From positions 62,001-126,000 of the forward strand of contig CANHQJ010000008.1 of assembly GCA_947462875.1 (NCBI GenBank): 64,000 nucleotides of DNA, given 5' to 3'. Below, piece after piece: positions 1-8,608 of the stretch. The stretch's first letter is position 1. Each line of letters opens with the position of its first letter. Both the position numbers and the translations under genes were made by a program. The notes under the pieces are model-generated. The model was not told where the DNA came from. It searched no databases and worked only from the letters and a program-made list of their open reading frames with translations. The stretch comes from Verrucomicrobiia bacterium (lineage in GTDB: Bacteria; Verrucomicrobiota; Verrucomicrobiia; Verrucomicrobiales; Akkermansiaceae).

Positions 1-2526
1 GTCGCTGGAGAACTGCCACTGGTATTGAATCGTTAGAGACTGGTTCTCCGGATCGCTGGCAGTGACACTCGAGACGCCCACGGTTTCGTCCGCATAGACG
101 TTTCCGGAGGCTGAGAGAGTGAGGGCGGAAATGACAGGGGGTTGGTTGACGATCGATATGCCGACGGGTGCGGAATCATTGGACGCACCCTCGCTGTCCG
201 TGGCACGCGCCACCAGCACCCGGTTGCCGACGGCGGGAGAAATGTTGAAGGTGTAGGGTGCCGTGGAATCCGTACCGATCGGCGAACCGTCGACCAGCAA
301 AGACACCGAGTCAATGACGCCGGCAGTGCCGAGGCCGGTGAAATCCGAGGCGCTTACGGCAACAGGAATCGAGGAGTTGGGGGAGAATGTCTGACCATCC
401 GTCGGTTGTGTGATGGCAACGGCGGGAGGCGGGTTGCTGGTGGCGGCCGCGGTGCCAAAAAGGGTCAGTTGTGCCGAGGTGAGACTGCCACCCGTGGTGT
501 TGCCCGTGGTGCTGCGATCGGCGATGCGAAGCGTCCATGTTCCTGTGCTGTTCTCTCCCCAGTGACGCACCGAGCTGAAGGTCCAGTTGGCGTAATTGTC
601 GTTGGAATCGCTGTGCACCGCTGTCAGTCGGCTCACCATTCCCGAGGGGGATGTCAGGGTGATTTCGAGGTTGCCGCGCGAGGTGTGGTTGATGTTGAGA
701 CGCACGGTGACATGCTCCACGCGCACGGGATTGTCGGTGATGGAAAAGGTGTGCGTGATTCCTGTCGCGTTGTTTTCGGGAATGCCCAGTGGCAATCCGC
801 CCGCGGTGGAGGCAATCGTGGTTTGCGCGGCAAGATTGGTCCACGTGGCGGCGAGATTCACGGCGGCATCGGCATCTATCAATCCGGCACCGAAGTTGTG
901 ATTGAAACGAATCCCCGCTGCGTTGGTGACCCAGTCGGAATCCGTGGGCTGGAATTGGAAGGCGCTGCGAATCAAGATTTCCTGCACATCGCGCCAGCCG
1001 AGGTTGGGATTTTTTTCCAGCATCAAGGCCACGACGCCTGCCGCACTGGGGGTGGCGGATGAGGTTCCGCCGAAGTCATTCGCGTAATCGCCGCCGCTGG
1101 CCGAACTCGCCGTGTTGTAGCCATTGGTTCCCGTGCGATCCACCGTGGTGATGCCGAGGACTCCGCTCGACGGGGCACAGACAACAAGATTGCTGCCGGG
1201 TTCCGAATAATAGGCGCGATTTCCACTGGAATCTGTCGCGCCGATTGCGATCGTGTGGATGGAATTGGCGTAGCCATCGTAGTTCGAGTTATCTCCCACA
1301 TCTCCCCCGTTTCCAGCGGCCCAGAGAATGATAGTGCCTTTGTTTCCGCGGCCGGTTGTGGTGGCGTTCAGCAAGGCTTGCCGCGTCAGGGGGCCGGGTT
1401 CTTCGACTATGTTTCCCGTGTCGTTGGGGCCCCAGCTGTTGGATAAAATCGGAATCAAACCGGGCAGGTAGCTCATCGCTTCCGCCTCCTGCGCATCGGT
1501 GACCGAGGCCGCGATCAGGCGCATGCCGACAAGAGTGGCATCAGGAGCCGATCCCGAGACACCGAGGGAGTTGTTGCCTTTCGCCGCCGCATTGCCAGCG
1601 CATGCCGTGCCATGATCATCTCCGGTGCCGGGGTTGGGGTCGCTGTCATTGCCGTTCCAGTCTTTGTCGTTCACGGTATCCACGTTTGCCGTCAAGTCGG
1701 GATGCGCCGTTTGCAATCCATCGTCAACGATACCGATGCGAATCCCGGCGCCTTTGACACCACCGCTGGCTCCGAATTTCCATGCGGCCTCCATGTTCAT
1801 GTGTGTGCGCGGCACGGTCGCGTTTTTGTAGTGCCACTGATTGGTGATGAGAGGATCGTTGGGCATCGCGCGACGCGCTCTTTGGGAAGCCAGCAAGACA
1901 TCCGCGGTTTGCATGCCCTGTTGTTCGCGCATGTGTTTCATGATCTCAAGTGCGACAAATGGATCGGCAGCTTTGAGAATGACCCAGTTGGGCGCGTATG
2001 CGGGTCGCTGGTGCAAGGTCACCGCATGGCTGGAGAGCAGGCGGTGGGTCATCGACTCATCGGCCTCCACGCGCAAGTCATTTGTGATCAGGCGACGGGT
2101 GGCATCGGTTCGAGGTTGGTCGAGAAGGTAGGCGACGGGGAAAACACCTTTTGCTGCGCTAAGGGCGCGCAATCGACTTGGCAGAGTTTCGCGGGTCGCC
2201 GCAGGACGAAGGGGCACGAGTGTTTCCATGCCATTTTCATCGCGAACGACCGCTTCATCCAGTGCCAATACGATGGACTCCCGAGAGGAGCCCGAACCGA
2301 TGACGAATACCTCGGTGTCGTGCGCGGCACTCCCGGAGGATGATCGATCGGAAATACCGGAAACGTCCACCTCAGCATGCCTCTCCGGGCTCTGGTTTGG
2401 TTTCCGGGCAGACAGGTTCCCGGCAATGGACGACAGGCGAGAGTCGTTATTCCTCACCAGGAGAACTGAGGTGATGATGAGGCATAACAGGGTGCCGAGG
2501 AAAAAATGCGATCGTGTGCGATTCAT
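1..2526 (-). CDS. Secreted subtilisin/kexin-like S8 serine protease with P-domain (C-terminus cut by window edge)
   Basis: This is a long minus-strand frame of 842 codons, open at the left edge, so the C-terminus is missing. An N-terminal hydrophobic segment (about residues 8-24) suggests export. After a pro-region of about 190 residues comes a complete S8 catalytic domain. The Asp is in IGIVDDGLQ, the His in DDHGTACAG, the oxyanion Asn in ILSNSWGPND and the Ser in GGTSSATPSAAG. The DDG form of the Asp motif and the following P-domain (around LEITLTSPSG and the WTLRI stretch) resemble kexin/proprotein-convertase-type subtilases. An Ig-like or cadherin-like module follows (QPTDGQTF, then ATDSEG), and a second one (NQPPVISALTL) is cut off. 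Likely an exported or surface protease. The start ATG has a plausible promoter just upstream. The family is secure; the substrate is unknown. Confidence 0.9.
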   Translation of the reverse strand, partial: MNRTRSHFFLGTLLCLIITSVLLVRNNDSRLSSIAGNLSARKPNQSPERHAEVDVSGISDRSSSGSAAHDTEVFVIGSGSSRESIVLALDEAVVRDENGMETLVPLRPAATRETLPSRLRALSAAKGVFPVAYLLDQPRTDATRRLITNDLRVEADESMTHRLLSSHAVTLHQRPAYAPNWVILKAADPFVALEIMKHMREQQGMQTADVLLASQRARRAMPNDPLITNQWHYKNATVPRTHMNMEAAWKFGASGGVKGAGIRIGIVDDGLQTAHPDLTANVDTVNDKDWNGNDSDPNPGTGDDHGTACAGNAAAKGNNSLGVSGSAPDATLVGMRLIAASVTDAQEAEAMSYLPGLIPILSNSWGPNDTGNIVEEPGPLTRQALLNATTTGRGNKGTIILWAAGNGGDVGDNSNYDGYANSIHTIAIGATDSSGNRAYYSEPGSNLVVCAPSSGVLGITTVDRTGTNGYNTASSASGGDYANDFGGTSSATPSAAGVVALMLEKNPNLGWRDVQEILIRSAFQFQPTDSDWVTNAAGIRFNHNFGAGLIDADAAVNLAATWTNLAAQTTIASTAGGLPLGIPENNATGITHTFSITDNPVRVEHVTVRLNINHTSRGNLEITLTSPSGMVSRLTAVHSDSNDNYANWTFSSVRHWGENSTGTWTLRIADRSTTGNTTGGSLTSAQLTLFGTAAATSNPPPAVAITQPTDGQTFSPNSSIPVAVSASDFTGLGTAGVIDSVSLLVDGSPIGTDSTAPYTFNISPAVGNRVLVARATDSEGASNDSAPVGISIVNQPPVISALTLSASGNVYADETVGVSSVTASDPENQSLTIQYQWQFSSD

Positions 2527-2543
2527 GAGCGACAAAGACTTTC

Positions 2544-2572
2544 ATTTTATCGCTGAGTATTGGTTTCCACAA
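2544..2572 (-). promoter_or_regulatory. Putative sigma-70-type promoter of the S8 protease gene
   Basis: On the minus strand TTGTGG (2572-2567) and TAAAAT (2549-2544) are separated by 17 nt, about 18 nt upstream of the protease ATG at 2526. The surrounding 2527-2600 stretch is visibly AT-rich compared with its neighbours. This is pattern recognition only; the implied leader is short. Confidence 0.35.
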
Positions 2573-2702
2573 CTAACATTCAATAAAATGTGATCAAACG
2601 CTCAATGAAACGAAACCGTGTCATTTGTCTCTGCCGACCGTAGTTGGCAAGAGAGGCATTTTTTGATTGGCGGCGGTGGGGAAAATCCGTTTGATTGGGG
2701 GC

Positions 2703-3806
2703 ATGGAGATCATTCATGGCAGCGCGAGTTTTTTTGTCAGCACCCCGGAGGTGGATTTTGCTGTGACCGAACAAGGCGGTCATCTGGCACCGGTGGATTT
2801 TTATTTTGAGGACTATGCGGTGTCGCCCTATGCGCTGGCGCCGTGGGAACCGCAGCAGGTGGATGCCTCGTTGCCGCATTTGCTGACGGAACTGCGCGGG
2901 GATTTTTTCTGTTTGCCCTTTGCGGGGCAGGCGGGTGGTCCACCGCATGGCGATACGGCGAATGCGAAGTGGAGCTTGGTCGAGCAGGGCGAACGCTCGC
3001 TTGTGTTAGAGATGAAGCAAACCGATAGCGGCGCGGCGGTGGTGAAGACCATCTCGGTGCGCGAGGGGCAGCAGGCGCTGTATGTGGAGCATATGATCAC
3101 GGGGCTGGTGGGCGACTGGAATTACGGCAATCACCCCATCCTCGATTTTTCCGATCTTGCCACGGGGCAGGGGAGGCTGGCGGTGAGTCCGTTCCGCTGG
3201 GCTTCGGTCTACGATGGCGTTTTTGCGAATCCCGAGGCCGGGGAAACGGGCCGACTGCAGGAAAGCGCCTTGTTTTCCTCGCTGGAGGCCGTGCCGTGCA
3301 AGGATGGCACCACGCTGGACCTCACGCATTATCCCACGGCAGCGGGGCACGAGGATCTGGTGATGATGGTCAATGACGCGCCCACCACCGAGCAGCCCTT
3401 CGCGTGGTCGGCGGCGACCTTCGATGACTACGTGTGGTTTTCGCTGAAAAATGCCTCTGATTTTCCCGCCACCTTGTTCTGGATCTCGAACGGTGGCCGC
3501 AGTGCGCATCCGTGGGAGAGTAGGCATCTCGGCAGAATCGGCATCGAGGAAGTGTGCTCGCATTTTTGCAATGGCCTGGAGGCCTCGCGAGAGAACCGAC
3601 TCGCGGCATACGGCATTCCCACGGTCCGGACATTCGCGGAGGGGGAAAGTGTGCGACTTCCCATCATTCAGGGCGTGGCCCTGGTCGAGCCGGGCTTCGG
3701 ACAGGTCACGGCCATCGTGCCGCTGGACGATCACACCATCGCCATCAAGGGCGAGCATGGCGCGGAAGTGCATGCGAAGATCGATTGGCGGGAGTTTTTG
3801 GGGTGA
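2703..3806 (+). CDS. Conserved hypothetical protein, possibly aldose-1-epimerase (galactose mutarotase)-like
   Basis: About 367 residues from the ATG at 2703, which begins MEIIHGSASF after a G-rich stretch that may serve as a ribosome-binding site. An in-frame ATG at 2667 would add 12 residues. The protein has no signal peptide. It is rich in beta-strand patterns (FAVTEQGGHLAPVDF, WSLVEQGERS, YVEHMITGLVGDWNYGNHP). The opening GGHLAPV and the later NYGNHPILDF are reminiscent of mutarotase-like beta-sandwich sugar-binding proteins, where conserved His and acidic residues bind sugar. I cannot identify catalytic residues with certainty, so the function is tentative. It stands alone, divergent from the protease gene and 85 nt ahead of glyS. 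Confidence 0.75.
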   Translation: MEIIHGSASFFVSTPEVDFAVTEQGGHLAPVDFYFEDYAVSPYALAPWEPQQVDASLPHLLTELRGDFFCLPFAGQAGGPPHGDTANAKWSLVEQGERSLVLEMKQTDSGAAVVKTISVREGQQALYVEHMITGLVGDWNYGNHPILDFSDLATGQGRLAVSPFRWASVYDGVFANPEAGETGRLQESALFSSLEAVPCKDGTTLDLTHYPTAAGHEDLVMMVNDAPTTEQPFAWSAATFDDYVWFSLKNASDFPATLFWISNGGRSAHPWESRHLGRIGIEEVCSHFCNGLEASRENRLAAYGIPTVRTFAEGESVRLPIIQGVALVEPGFGQVTAIVPLDDHTIAIKGEHGAEVHAKIDWREFLG

Positions 3807-3891
3807 TGGCTACCGTCCCAAGATGAACAAAACACGTCTTGCGCGGTGATGGGGAATCTGCTTACCTGCGTGCCCCGCAACTTCACACATT

Positions 3892-5478
3892 ATGGCAGAC
3901 AAGACAAATACCGACCCGCAGCGCATGGAAAAAATCGTTTCGCTGTGCAAGCGCCGTGGCTTCATTTTCCAGGCTGGTGAACTGTATGGCGGACTCAATG
4001 GTTGCTGGGACTACGGTCCGCTGGGTGCCGAGCTGAAACGCAATCTCAAGGACTACTGGTGGCGTAGCACCGTTCAGGAGCGCGATGACGTGGTCGGCAT
4101 GGATGGTGCGATTTTGACGATGCAGCAGGTGCTCGTGGCGTCCGGTCACGTCGGCGGATTCTCCGATCCGATGAGCGAGTGCCCGCTGACAAAAGCGCGG
4201 TTGCGCGCGGACCAGATTCCCGCTGCCGATGCCGGTATCGAATACACCTTTTTGGGAGCCAAGGATGCCGTTTCCGGCAAAACGACCGATAAAACGATCA
4301 CGGTCTTGGTGGCGAACGAGAAGCAGGAAAAATTCCGTTCCGCGGAAAAAATCGCGCTGAAATTTTATGCCGAGATTTTTGGCAAGAACTCGAAGCCTGA
4401 ATCGTTGGAAAACGGCTGGACCGAGCAACCGGGACCGCGCGAGAAAGGATTATACAATCCGGACAATGGCGTGCTGATGTCGGAGCCGCGTATGTTCAGC
4501 CTGATGTTCCAAACGAAGATGGGCGCCTCTGCGGATGACAACGATCCTAACGCGGTGGCCTACCTTCGCCCTGAGACGGCGCAGTCGATTTTCGTGCAAT
4601 ACAAGAACGTGCTCGATTCCTCGCGCGTGAAGCTGCCTTTCGGCATCGCGCAGGTCGGCAAGTCGTTCCGCAACGAGATCAATCCGCGCAACTACACCTT
4701 CCGCTCGCGCGAGTTCGAGCAAATGGAGATCGAGTATTTCTGCCATCCCAAAGACGGCATGCGCCTCACCGACGAGTGGCTGGAGACGCGCCTGAAGTTT
4801 TACGAGGAAATCGGCATCCCGCGCACGAAACTGCACATCCTCGATGTGCCCGATGGCGAGCGCGCATTCTACTCGCAGAAGACCTACGACATCGAGTATG
4901 AGTTCCCCTTCGGCGTGCAAGAACTCGAAGGTGTGGCGTATCGCACGGACTACGATCTCGGCGTTCACCAGAAAGGCTCGGGCCGTCCGCTCGAATACTT
5001 CGATGAGGAGACCAAGGAAAAATTCCTGCCGCACGTGGTGGAGCCGTCCGCCGGTTGCGACCGCACGATTCTGGCATTGATCTGCGAGGCTTTTGACGAA
5101 GAGACCCTGACCGATGACAAAGGCAAGGACGATGTCCGCACCGTGATGCGTTTCACCCCGCGCATGGCTCCGATCAAGGTGGGCATTTTCCCGCTGTTGA
5201 AAAAGAACGAGGATCAGGTGCGCATCGCCAAGGAGATCCAGAAGAAGCTGCAACCGTGGATGAACGTGTTCTACGATGACAGCGGTGCGGTCGGTCGTCG
5301 CTACCGTCGTCAGGATGAAGTGGGTACGCCGTATTGCGTGACCATCGACTTCGAAACGCTGGGCGAAAGCGGCGAGGAGCTGAAAAACACCGTGACACTG
5401 CGTCATCGCGATTCCATGGAACAGGAGCGCATCGCCATTGATGCCTTGCTGCCGTGGTTGCTGGAGCGCGTGCGCTGA
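3892..5478 (+). CDS. glyS: Glycyl-tRNA synthetase, alpha2 type (class II)
   Basis: Charges tRNA-Gly with glycine. The protein has 528 residues. It is the single-chain homodimeric form found in archaea, eukaryotes and some bacteria, not the alpha2beta2 form. The N-terminus (MEKIVSLCKRRGFIF, then YGGLNGCWDYGPLG) is characteristic. Class II motif 2 is visible at about residues 258-283 (FRNEINPRNYTFRSREFEQ), and motif 3 at about 388 (GCDRTILAL). The C-terminal anticodon-binding domain follows, starting around RMAPIKVGIFPL and including YDDSGAVGRRYRRQDEVGTP. Length is normal for the family (some databases use glyQS). rlmH begins 9 nt after the stop, so the two are probably cotranscribed. Confidence 0.97.
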   Translation: MADKTNTDPQRMEKIVSLCKRRGFIFQAGELYGGLNGCWDYGPLGAELKRNLKDYWWRSTVQERDDVVGMDGAILTMQQVLVASGHVGGFSDPMSECPLTKARLRADQIPAADAGIEYTFLGAKDAVSGKTTDKTITVLVANEKQEKFRSAEKIALKFYAEIFGKNSKPESLENGWTEQPGPREKGLYNPDNGVLMSEPRMFSLMFQTKMGASADDNDPNAVAYLRPETAQSIFVQYKNVLDSSRVKLPFGIAQVGKSFRNEINPRNYTFRSREFEQMEIEYFCHPKDGMRLTDEWLETRLKFYEEIGIPRTKLHILDVPDGERAFYSQKTYDIEYEFPFGVQELEGVAYRTDYDLGVHQKGSGRPLEYFDEETKEKFLPHVVEPSAGCDRTILALICEAFDEETLTDDKGKDDVRTVMRFTPRMAPIKVGIFPLLKKNEDQVRIAKEIQKKLQPWMNVFYDDSGAVGRRYRRQDEVGTPYCVTIDFETLGESGEELKNTVTLRHRDSMEQERIAIDALLPWLLERVR

Positions 5479-5487
5479 TCCACCGCC

Positions 5488-5931
5488 ATGCGCTGGCAAA
5501 TCATCGTCGCAGGAAAACCGGCCTTGGCCTATTCCAAGTCGGGCGTGGATGAGTATCTGCAACGGCTGCGGCGTTATCTCGATTGCGAACTGGTGATGGT
5601 GAAGGCGGGCAGCTCGCAGGAGGTGTCCCAGCGTTTGTTGGAAAAATCGCAGGGGGCGTATCGTATCGTGCTCGATGAGCGTGGCGAGCGCCCGACCACG
5701 CGACAACTGAGCGAAAAAGTGGCGGCGCTGGAAATGCGCGGCGACGTGAAATGCGTGGCTTTTCTGATCGGCGCGTCCGATGGCCACACGGAAGAGATGC
5801 GCCGCTCGGCGGATTTGCTGTTATCGTTGTCGTCGATGACCCTGCAGCACGAATTGGCACTGGTGGTGTTGTTGGAGCAGATCTATCGGATCGCGACCCT
5901 GCGCAAGGGCGAGCCGTATCATCGCGATTAG
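5488..5931 (+). CDS. rlmH: 23S rRNA (pseudouridine-1915-N3)-methyltransferase RlmH
   Basis: A 147-residue SPOUT-class methyltransferase that methylates pseudouridine 1915 in helix 69 of 23S rRNA on assembled ribosomes. The diagnostic SAM-binding knot is present: FLIGASDGH at about residue 92, then LSSMTLQHELALVVLLEQ, ending in GEPYHRD. The YHR C-terminus is nearly invariant in the family. It follows glyS by 9 nt. A partial copy of the REP-like repeat begins directly at its stop codon. Confidence 0.96.
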   Translation: MRWQIIVAGKPALAYSKSGVDEYLQRLRRYLDCELVMVKAGSSQEVSQRLLEKSQGAYRIVLDERGERPTTRQLSEKVAALEMRGDVKCVAFLIGASDGHTEEMRRSADLLLSLSSMTLQHELALVVLLEQIYRIATLRKGEPYHRD

Positions 5932-6042
5932 AGACGGTCCCTGCCTTTCATTGTTTGCGAAGATTGTGGCATGGGCGGGTTGGCTATAAGTGAGCCATGC
6001 AAGTAAACCCCGCCGGACCGCTCGGAGAGGCGGTCCCTGCCT
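5932..6042 (+). repeat. REP-like repeat, copy 1, with a partial direct copy at its left end
   Basis: The core at 6010-6042 contains a perfect 7-bp stem (GGACCGC / GCGGTCC) around an 8-nt loop, followed by CTGCCT. The same 33-nt core occurs exactly in inverted orientation at 37363-37395 and with one mismatch at 37502-37534. The roughly 50 nt to its left (from about 5955, GCGAAGA through CCATGCA) also resemble the flank of copy 3, so the unit is about 88 bp. A truncated core (GACGGTCCCTGCCT) sits at 5933-5946. Position between rlmH and the next gene fits an extragenic palindromic element. Confidence 0.8.
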
Positions 6043-6058
6043 TGGGATTTTGATTGCC

Positions 6059-6754
6059 ATGTCACGGGCAAGTTGGCACAAGGCGCTGGTGAACGATTGT
6101 CGTGTGGTGTTGTTTGATTTCGATGGCATTCTGGTCGATACCGAATGGGCGATCTACCAGGCGTGGTGCCGTTGTTTCGAGGCGGAAGGATGTGAGTTGC
6201 CCTTGTCGCTCTACACGCGCTGCATCGGCAGTGATTTTGCCACCTGGTCGCCGAAATCGTATCTGGAAGAACTGACGGGGAAATCGTACGACTGGACCAT
6301 CCTTGATGCCGAGCGCCAGCGCGAAATCGTGCATGAGCTTTCCGATGAGGGAGTGATGGATGGCGTGCATGAGTTGATCGATACCCTGCGCAGTCAGGAT
6401 CTTTGTTTAGGGGTGGTATCGAGCAGTTCGCATCACTGGGTGGACCGCTGGCTGGATCAGTTAGAAATTACGTCACATTTTTCCCATGTGGTGTGCCGGG
6501 GAGATGCGCCGCGCATCAAGCCCGCGCCGGATCTGTGGCTGGAGGCGGCGAGACGTTTTTCCCTGCCTTCCGCGCAGTGCCTCGCGATCGAGGACTCGCA
6601 CAATGGCCTCATCAGCGCGCAGGAAGCGGGCATGCCGGTGTGGGTGGTGCCGAATCGCGTGACCTCCTGTCTGGACTTTTCCTCCGCCCAGGCGCGATTT
6701 GATTCCTTGCACGGCATTGCCGAGCGCTTCAAAGCCCGGGCGGGTGTCGCATGA
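6059..6754 (+). CDS. HAD-superfamily hydrolase, beta-phosphoglucomutase / phosphatase-like
   Basis: About 231 residues from the ATG at 6059. A longer frame would start at 5990 inside the REP-like repeat and is unlikely. HAD motif I is VLFDFDGILVDTE (residues ~20-32, nucleophile and acid/base Asp). Motif II is VVSSSSHHW, motif III the Lys in RIKPAPD, and motif IV LAIEDSHNG. The helical C1 cap between motifs I and II places it with the GPH/beta-phosphoglucomutase group, which act on small phosphorylated sugars or phosphoglycolate. The exact substrate cannot be read from sequence. Its 3' end overlaps the convergent lipoprotein gene by 26 nt. Confidence 0.9.
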   Translation: MSRASWHKALVNDCRVVLFDFDGILVDTEWAIYQAWCRCFEAEGCELPLSLYTRCIGSDFATWSPKSYLEELTGKSYDWTILDAERQREIVHELSDEGVMDGVHELIDTLRSQDLCLGVVSSSSHHWVDRWLDQLEITSHFSHVVCRGDAPRIKPAPDLWLEAARRFSLPSAQCLAIEDSHNGLISAQEAGMPVWVVPNRVTSCLDFSSAQARFDSLHGIAERFKARAGVA

Positions 6755-7241
6755 TGTAGCCCTTGGCTCCGCGTTTCCACGGTTTCCATTTCGGCCCTGA
6801 CCGTTGCCCGTCGCCACCGGTATCGAGACGCAGTCCGGCGATGGTCATGAAGACGTGGCCATTGCGTGAGTAAATGGTGATCCACTTGCCCTCACCGCGT
6901 TTGCCGTAGCTGAGATAGGCCTTGGACGGCATGCTGCCCTTGATGATGCCGGCTTCGCGCAGAACGTAGGAGACGGTGCCGGAGCAGTCATAGCCGGTAT
7001 CGTTTTCAATGCGATGCCCGCCACCCCACTTGTAGGGCTTGCCCTGAAGGCGGTTGCCCGCAGCGATGGCGGCGATGACTTGCTTTGGCGCTTTTTTGGG
7101 AGCATAGGCGTATCCATCTTTCAGCAAAGCGGTTCGTCCGGGCTCGAACTGATAGACGACGGGCTGTTTCGCCTTGACTTGGAAACAAGAGGTTTGCAAC
7201 AGCGCGACGGAAGAAAGCAGCAAGAGAAAAAGGATACGCAT
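6729..7241 (-). CDS. NlpC/P60-like cysteine peptidase lipoprotein
   Basis: A 170-residue protein with a lipoprotein signal: MRILFLLLLSSVALLQTSC, lipobox LQTSC, lipidated Cys19. The start at 7241 is chosen because the longer frame begins inside rdgB. The mature part carries GKPYKWGGGH and GYDCSGTVSYVL, with a candidate nucleophile Cys86, then NGHVFM with a candidate His129. This spacing is that of NlpC/P60 peptidoglycan endopeptidases, which cut D-Glu-DAP bonds in wall peptides. A lipidated periplasmic wall hydrolase is the best reading. It starts 4 nt after the rdgB stop, so the two are translationally close. Confidence 0.85.
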   Translation of the reverse strand: MRILFLLLLSSVALLQTSCFQVKAKQPVVYQFEPGRTALLKDGYAYAPKKAPKQVIAAIAAGNRLQGKPYKWGGGHRIENDTGYDCSGTVSYVLREAGIIKGSMPSKAYLSYGKRGEGKWITIYSRNGHVFMTIAGLRLDTGGDGQRSGPKWKPWKRGAKGYIMRHPPGL

Positions 7242-7245
7242 GTGA

Positions 7246-7845
7246 TTAATGGGAGTGATTGTTGAGCCATTCAAGCGCGGCGGACAGGGCGCGCGAGCGG
7301 TGGCTGAGTTGATTTTTGATGGGTGCGCCGAGCTCGGCAAACGACGCGTCATGGCCGATCGGGGCGAACAGCGGGTCATAGCCGAAACCCTCCGCACCGC
7401 TGGGTGCCGCGAGAATGCGGCCCTCGACCGTGCCGCGAAAGTGAGCGAGTGCCTTGCCGTCGCGGGCGATGACCATCACGCAGACGAAGCGGGCACCGCG
7501 CGCGCCTTCCGGCACCTCACGCATTTCATCGAGCAGGCGTAGGTTATTGCGCGCATGGTTGCCTTCCTCTCCGCCGAAACTGGAGGACCAAACGCCGGGC
7601 GCGCCGCCGAGGGCGTCCACTTCCAGTCCTGAGTCGTCCGATAGCACAAAGCCCTGCACGCAGGCGCTGATGGCCTCGGCCTTGAGCGTGGCGTTTTCCA
7701 GAAACGTCGTGCCTGTCTCCTCCACTTGCGGGAAATCAGGATAGTCATTGGCATCGCGGACGAGATAGTCGTCACCCGCCATCTGGCGGATTTCCATCGT
7801 CTTGTGCGCATTCCTTGTCGCGATGATCAATGTCGCCTGCGGCAT
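7246..7845 (-). CDS. rdgB: RdgB/HAM1 non-canonical purine NTP pyrophosphatase
   Basis: 199 residues. Hydrolyses dITP/ITP and XTP to monophosphates and so keeps deaminated purines out of DNA and RNA. Family signatures: LIIATRNAHKTMEIRQM at the N-terminus (substrate phosphate contacts), TTFLENATLKA, LSDDSGLEVDALGGAPGVWSS (metal-binding Asp residues), and GFGYDPLFAP followed by NQLSHRSRAL. Length matches the family. It is the first gene of a two-gene unit with the NlpC-like lipoprotein. Confidence 0.96.
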   Translation of the reverse strand: MPQATLIIATRNAHKTMEIRQMAGDDYLVRDANDYPDFPQVEETGTTFLENATLKAEAISACVQGFVLSDDSGLEVDALGGAPGVWSSSFGGEEGNHARNNLRLLDEMREVPEGARGARFVCVMVIARDGKALAHFRGTVEGRILAAPSGAEGFGYDPLFAPIGHDASFAELGAPIKNQLSHRSRALSAALEWLNNHSH

Positions 7846-7924
7846 GAAAAAACGATGTCAGTCGCTCCTGCAAAAAGCGAACGTTTTTTGAACAAAAATC
7901 GGAGAGGGAAACGCTCACAGGGCG

Positions 7925-8380
7925 ATGAGAATTTTTCACAAAGTCATATCGGCATTGGTCGCAGGAGTCTCCATGATCGGCGTAAGTTTTGCAGAACTGG
8001 AAGGCTGGAGCACCGATCTGGAAAAGGCGCTGGAACAAGCGAAAAAGGAGAAAAAAGCCGTATTGGTCGAGTTCACCGGCAGTGACTGGTGCCCGCCCTG
8101 CATCGCCATGCGCAAGAACGTGTTTTCGCAAAAAGAATTCGTCAAAGCAGCCTCGAAAGATTTCATCCTGGTGGAGCTGGATTTCCCGCGCGGTGACCAA
8201 GAGGTGAAGAAAAAAAACGATCCGTATGCGAAACAGTATAAGATCGAAGGTTTTCCGACAGTGATCCTGCTCGATCACGAGGGCAAAGAGTTCACCCGCT
8301 TCTTCGCCTCCGAGCACCCGACCACCGAAAAATTCCTCGCGCACCTGAAGGCGGCGCTGGAGAAAAAGGATCTCGATTGA
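7925..8380 (+). CDS. Secreted thioredoxin-family protein
   Basis: 151 residues with a cleavable signal peptide (hydrophobic VISALVAGVSMIGVSFA). A thioredoxin fold follows, with active site WCPPC (Cys56, Cys59) and the cis-Pro motif in GFPTVILLD. The pattern FTGSDWCPPC is typical of DUF255/thioredoxin_7-like periplasmic proteins found widely in Planctomycetota, Verrucomicrobiota and Bacteroidota. It is likely a periplasmic thiol-disulfide reductase or chaperone; the partner is unknown. A strong hairpin terminator lies 26 nt after the stop, and the gene seems monocistronic. Confidence 0.9.
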   Translation: MRIFHKVISALVAGVSMIGVSFAELEGWSTDLEKALEQAKKEKKAVLVEFTGSDWCPPCIAMRKNVFSQKEFVKAASKDFILVELDFPRGDQEVKKKNDPYAKQYKIEGFPTVILLDHEGKEFTRFFASEHPTTEKFLAHLKAALEKKDLD

Positions 8381-8405
8381 TCCGCGATTGCTTTGTTATT
8401 CCTGC

Positions 8406-8445
8406 GCCCTGAGTTCACCGGACTCAGGGCGTTTTTTTTTTTTTT
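8406..8445 (+). terminator. Rho-independent terminator of the thioredoxin gene
   Basis: A perfect 9-bp stem, GCCCTGAGT (8406-8414) with ACTCAGGGC (8422-8430), has a 7-nt loop. It is followed by G and fourteen T residues (8432-8445). This is the strongest intrinsic terminator in the window. The remaining stretch to 8608 shows no gene. Confidence 0.93.
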
Positions 8446-8608
8446 GATTGGGGAATCAACCATGGCCCATCATCGTAAGGTTCCCCAGAGGACAATGGTT
8501 ACCGTTTTTCCACAATATCAGTTTTTTTTGCACGTGATGCCGACTGGTTGGTTTGTTTTGAGGGGGGTGGGCGCACTCGGTGTTAGGTAGCGCTTTTTTG
8601 AGAACGGG

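Noticed and set aside
4450-5787. 445-codon minus-strand frame opposite glyS and rlmH
   Set aside because: It spans two well-identified genes antisense; the His/Arg-rich composition is that of a shadow frame.
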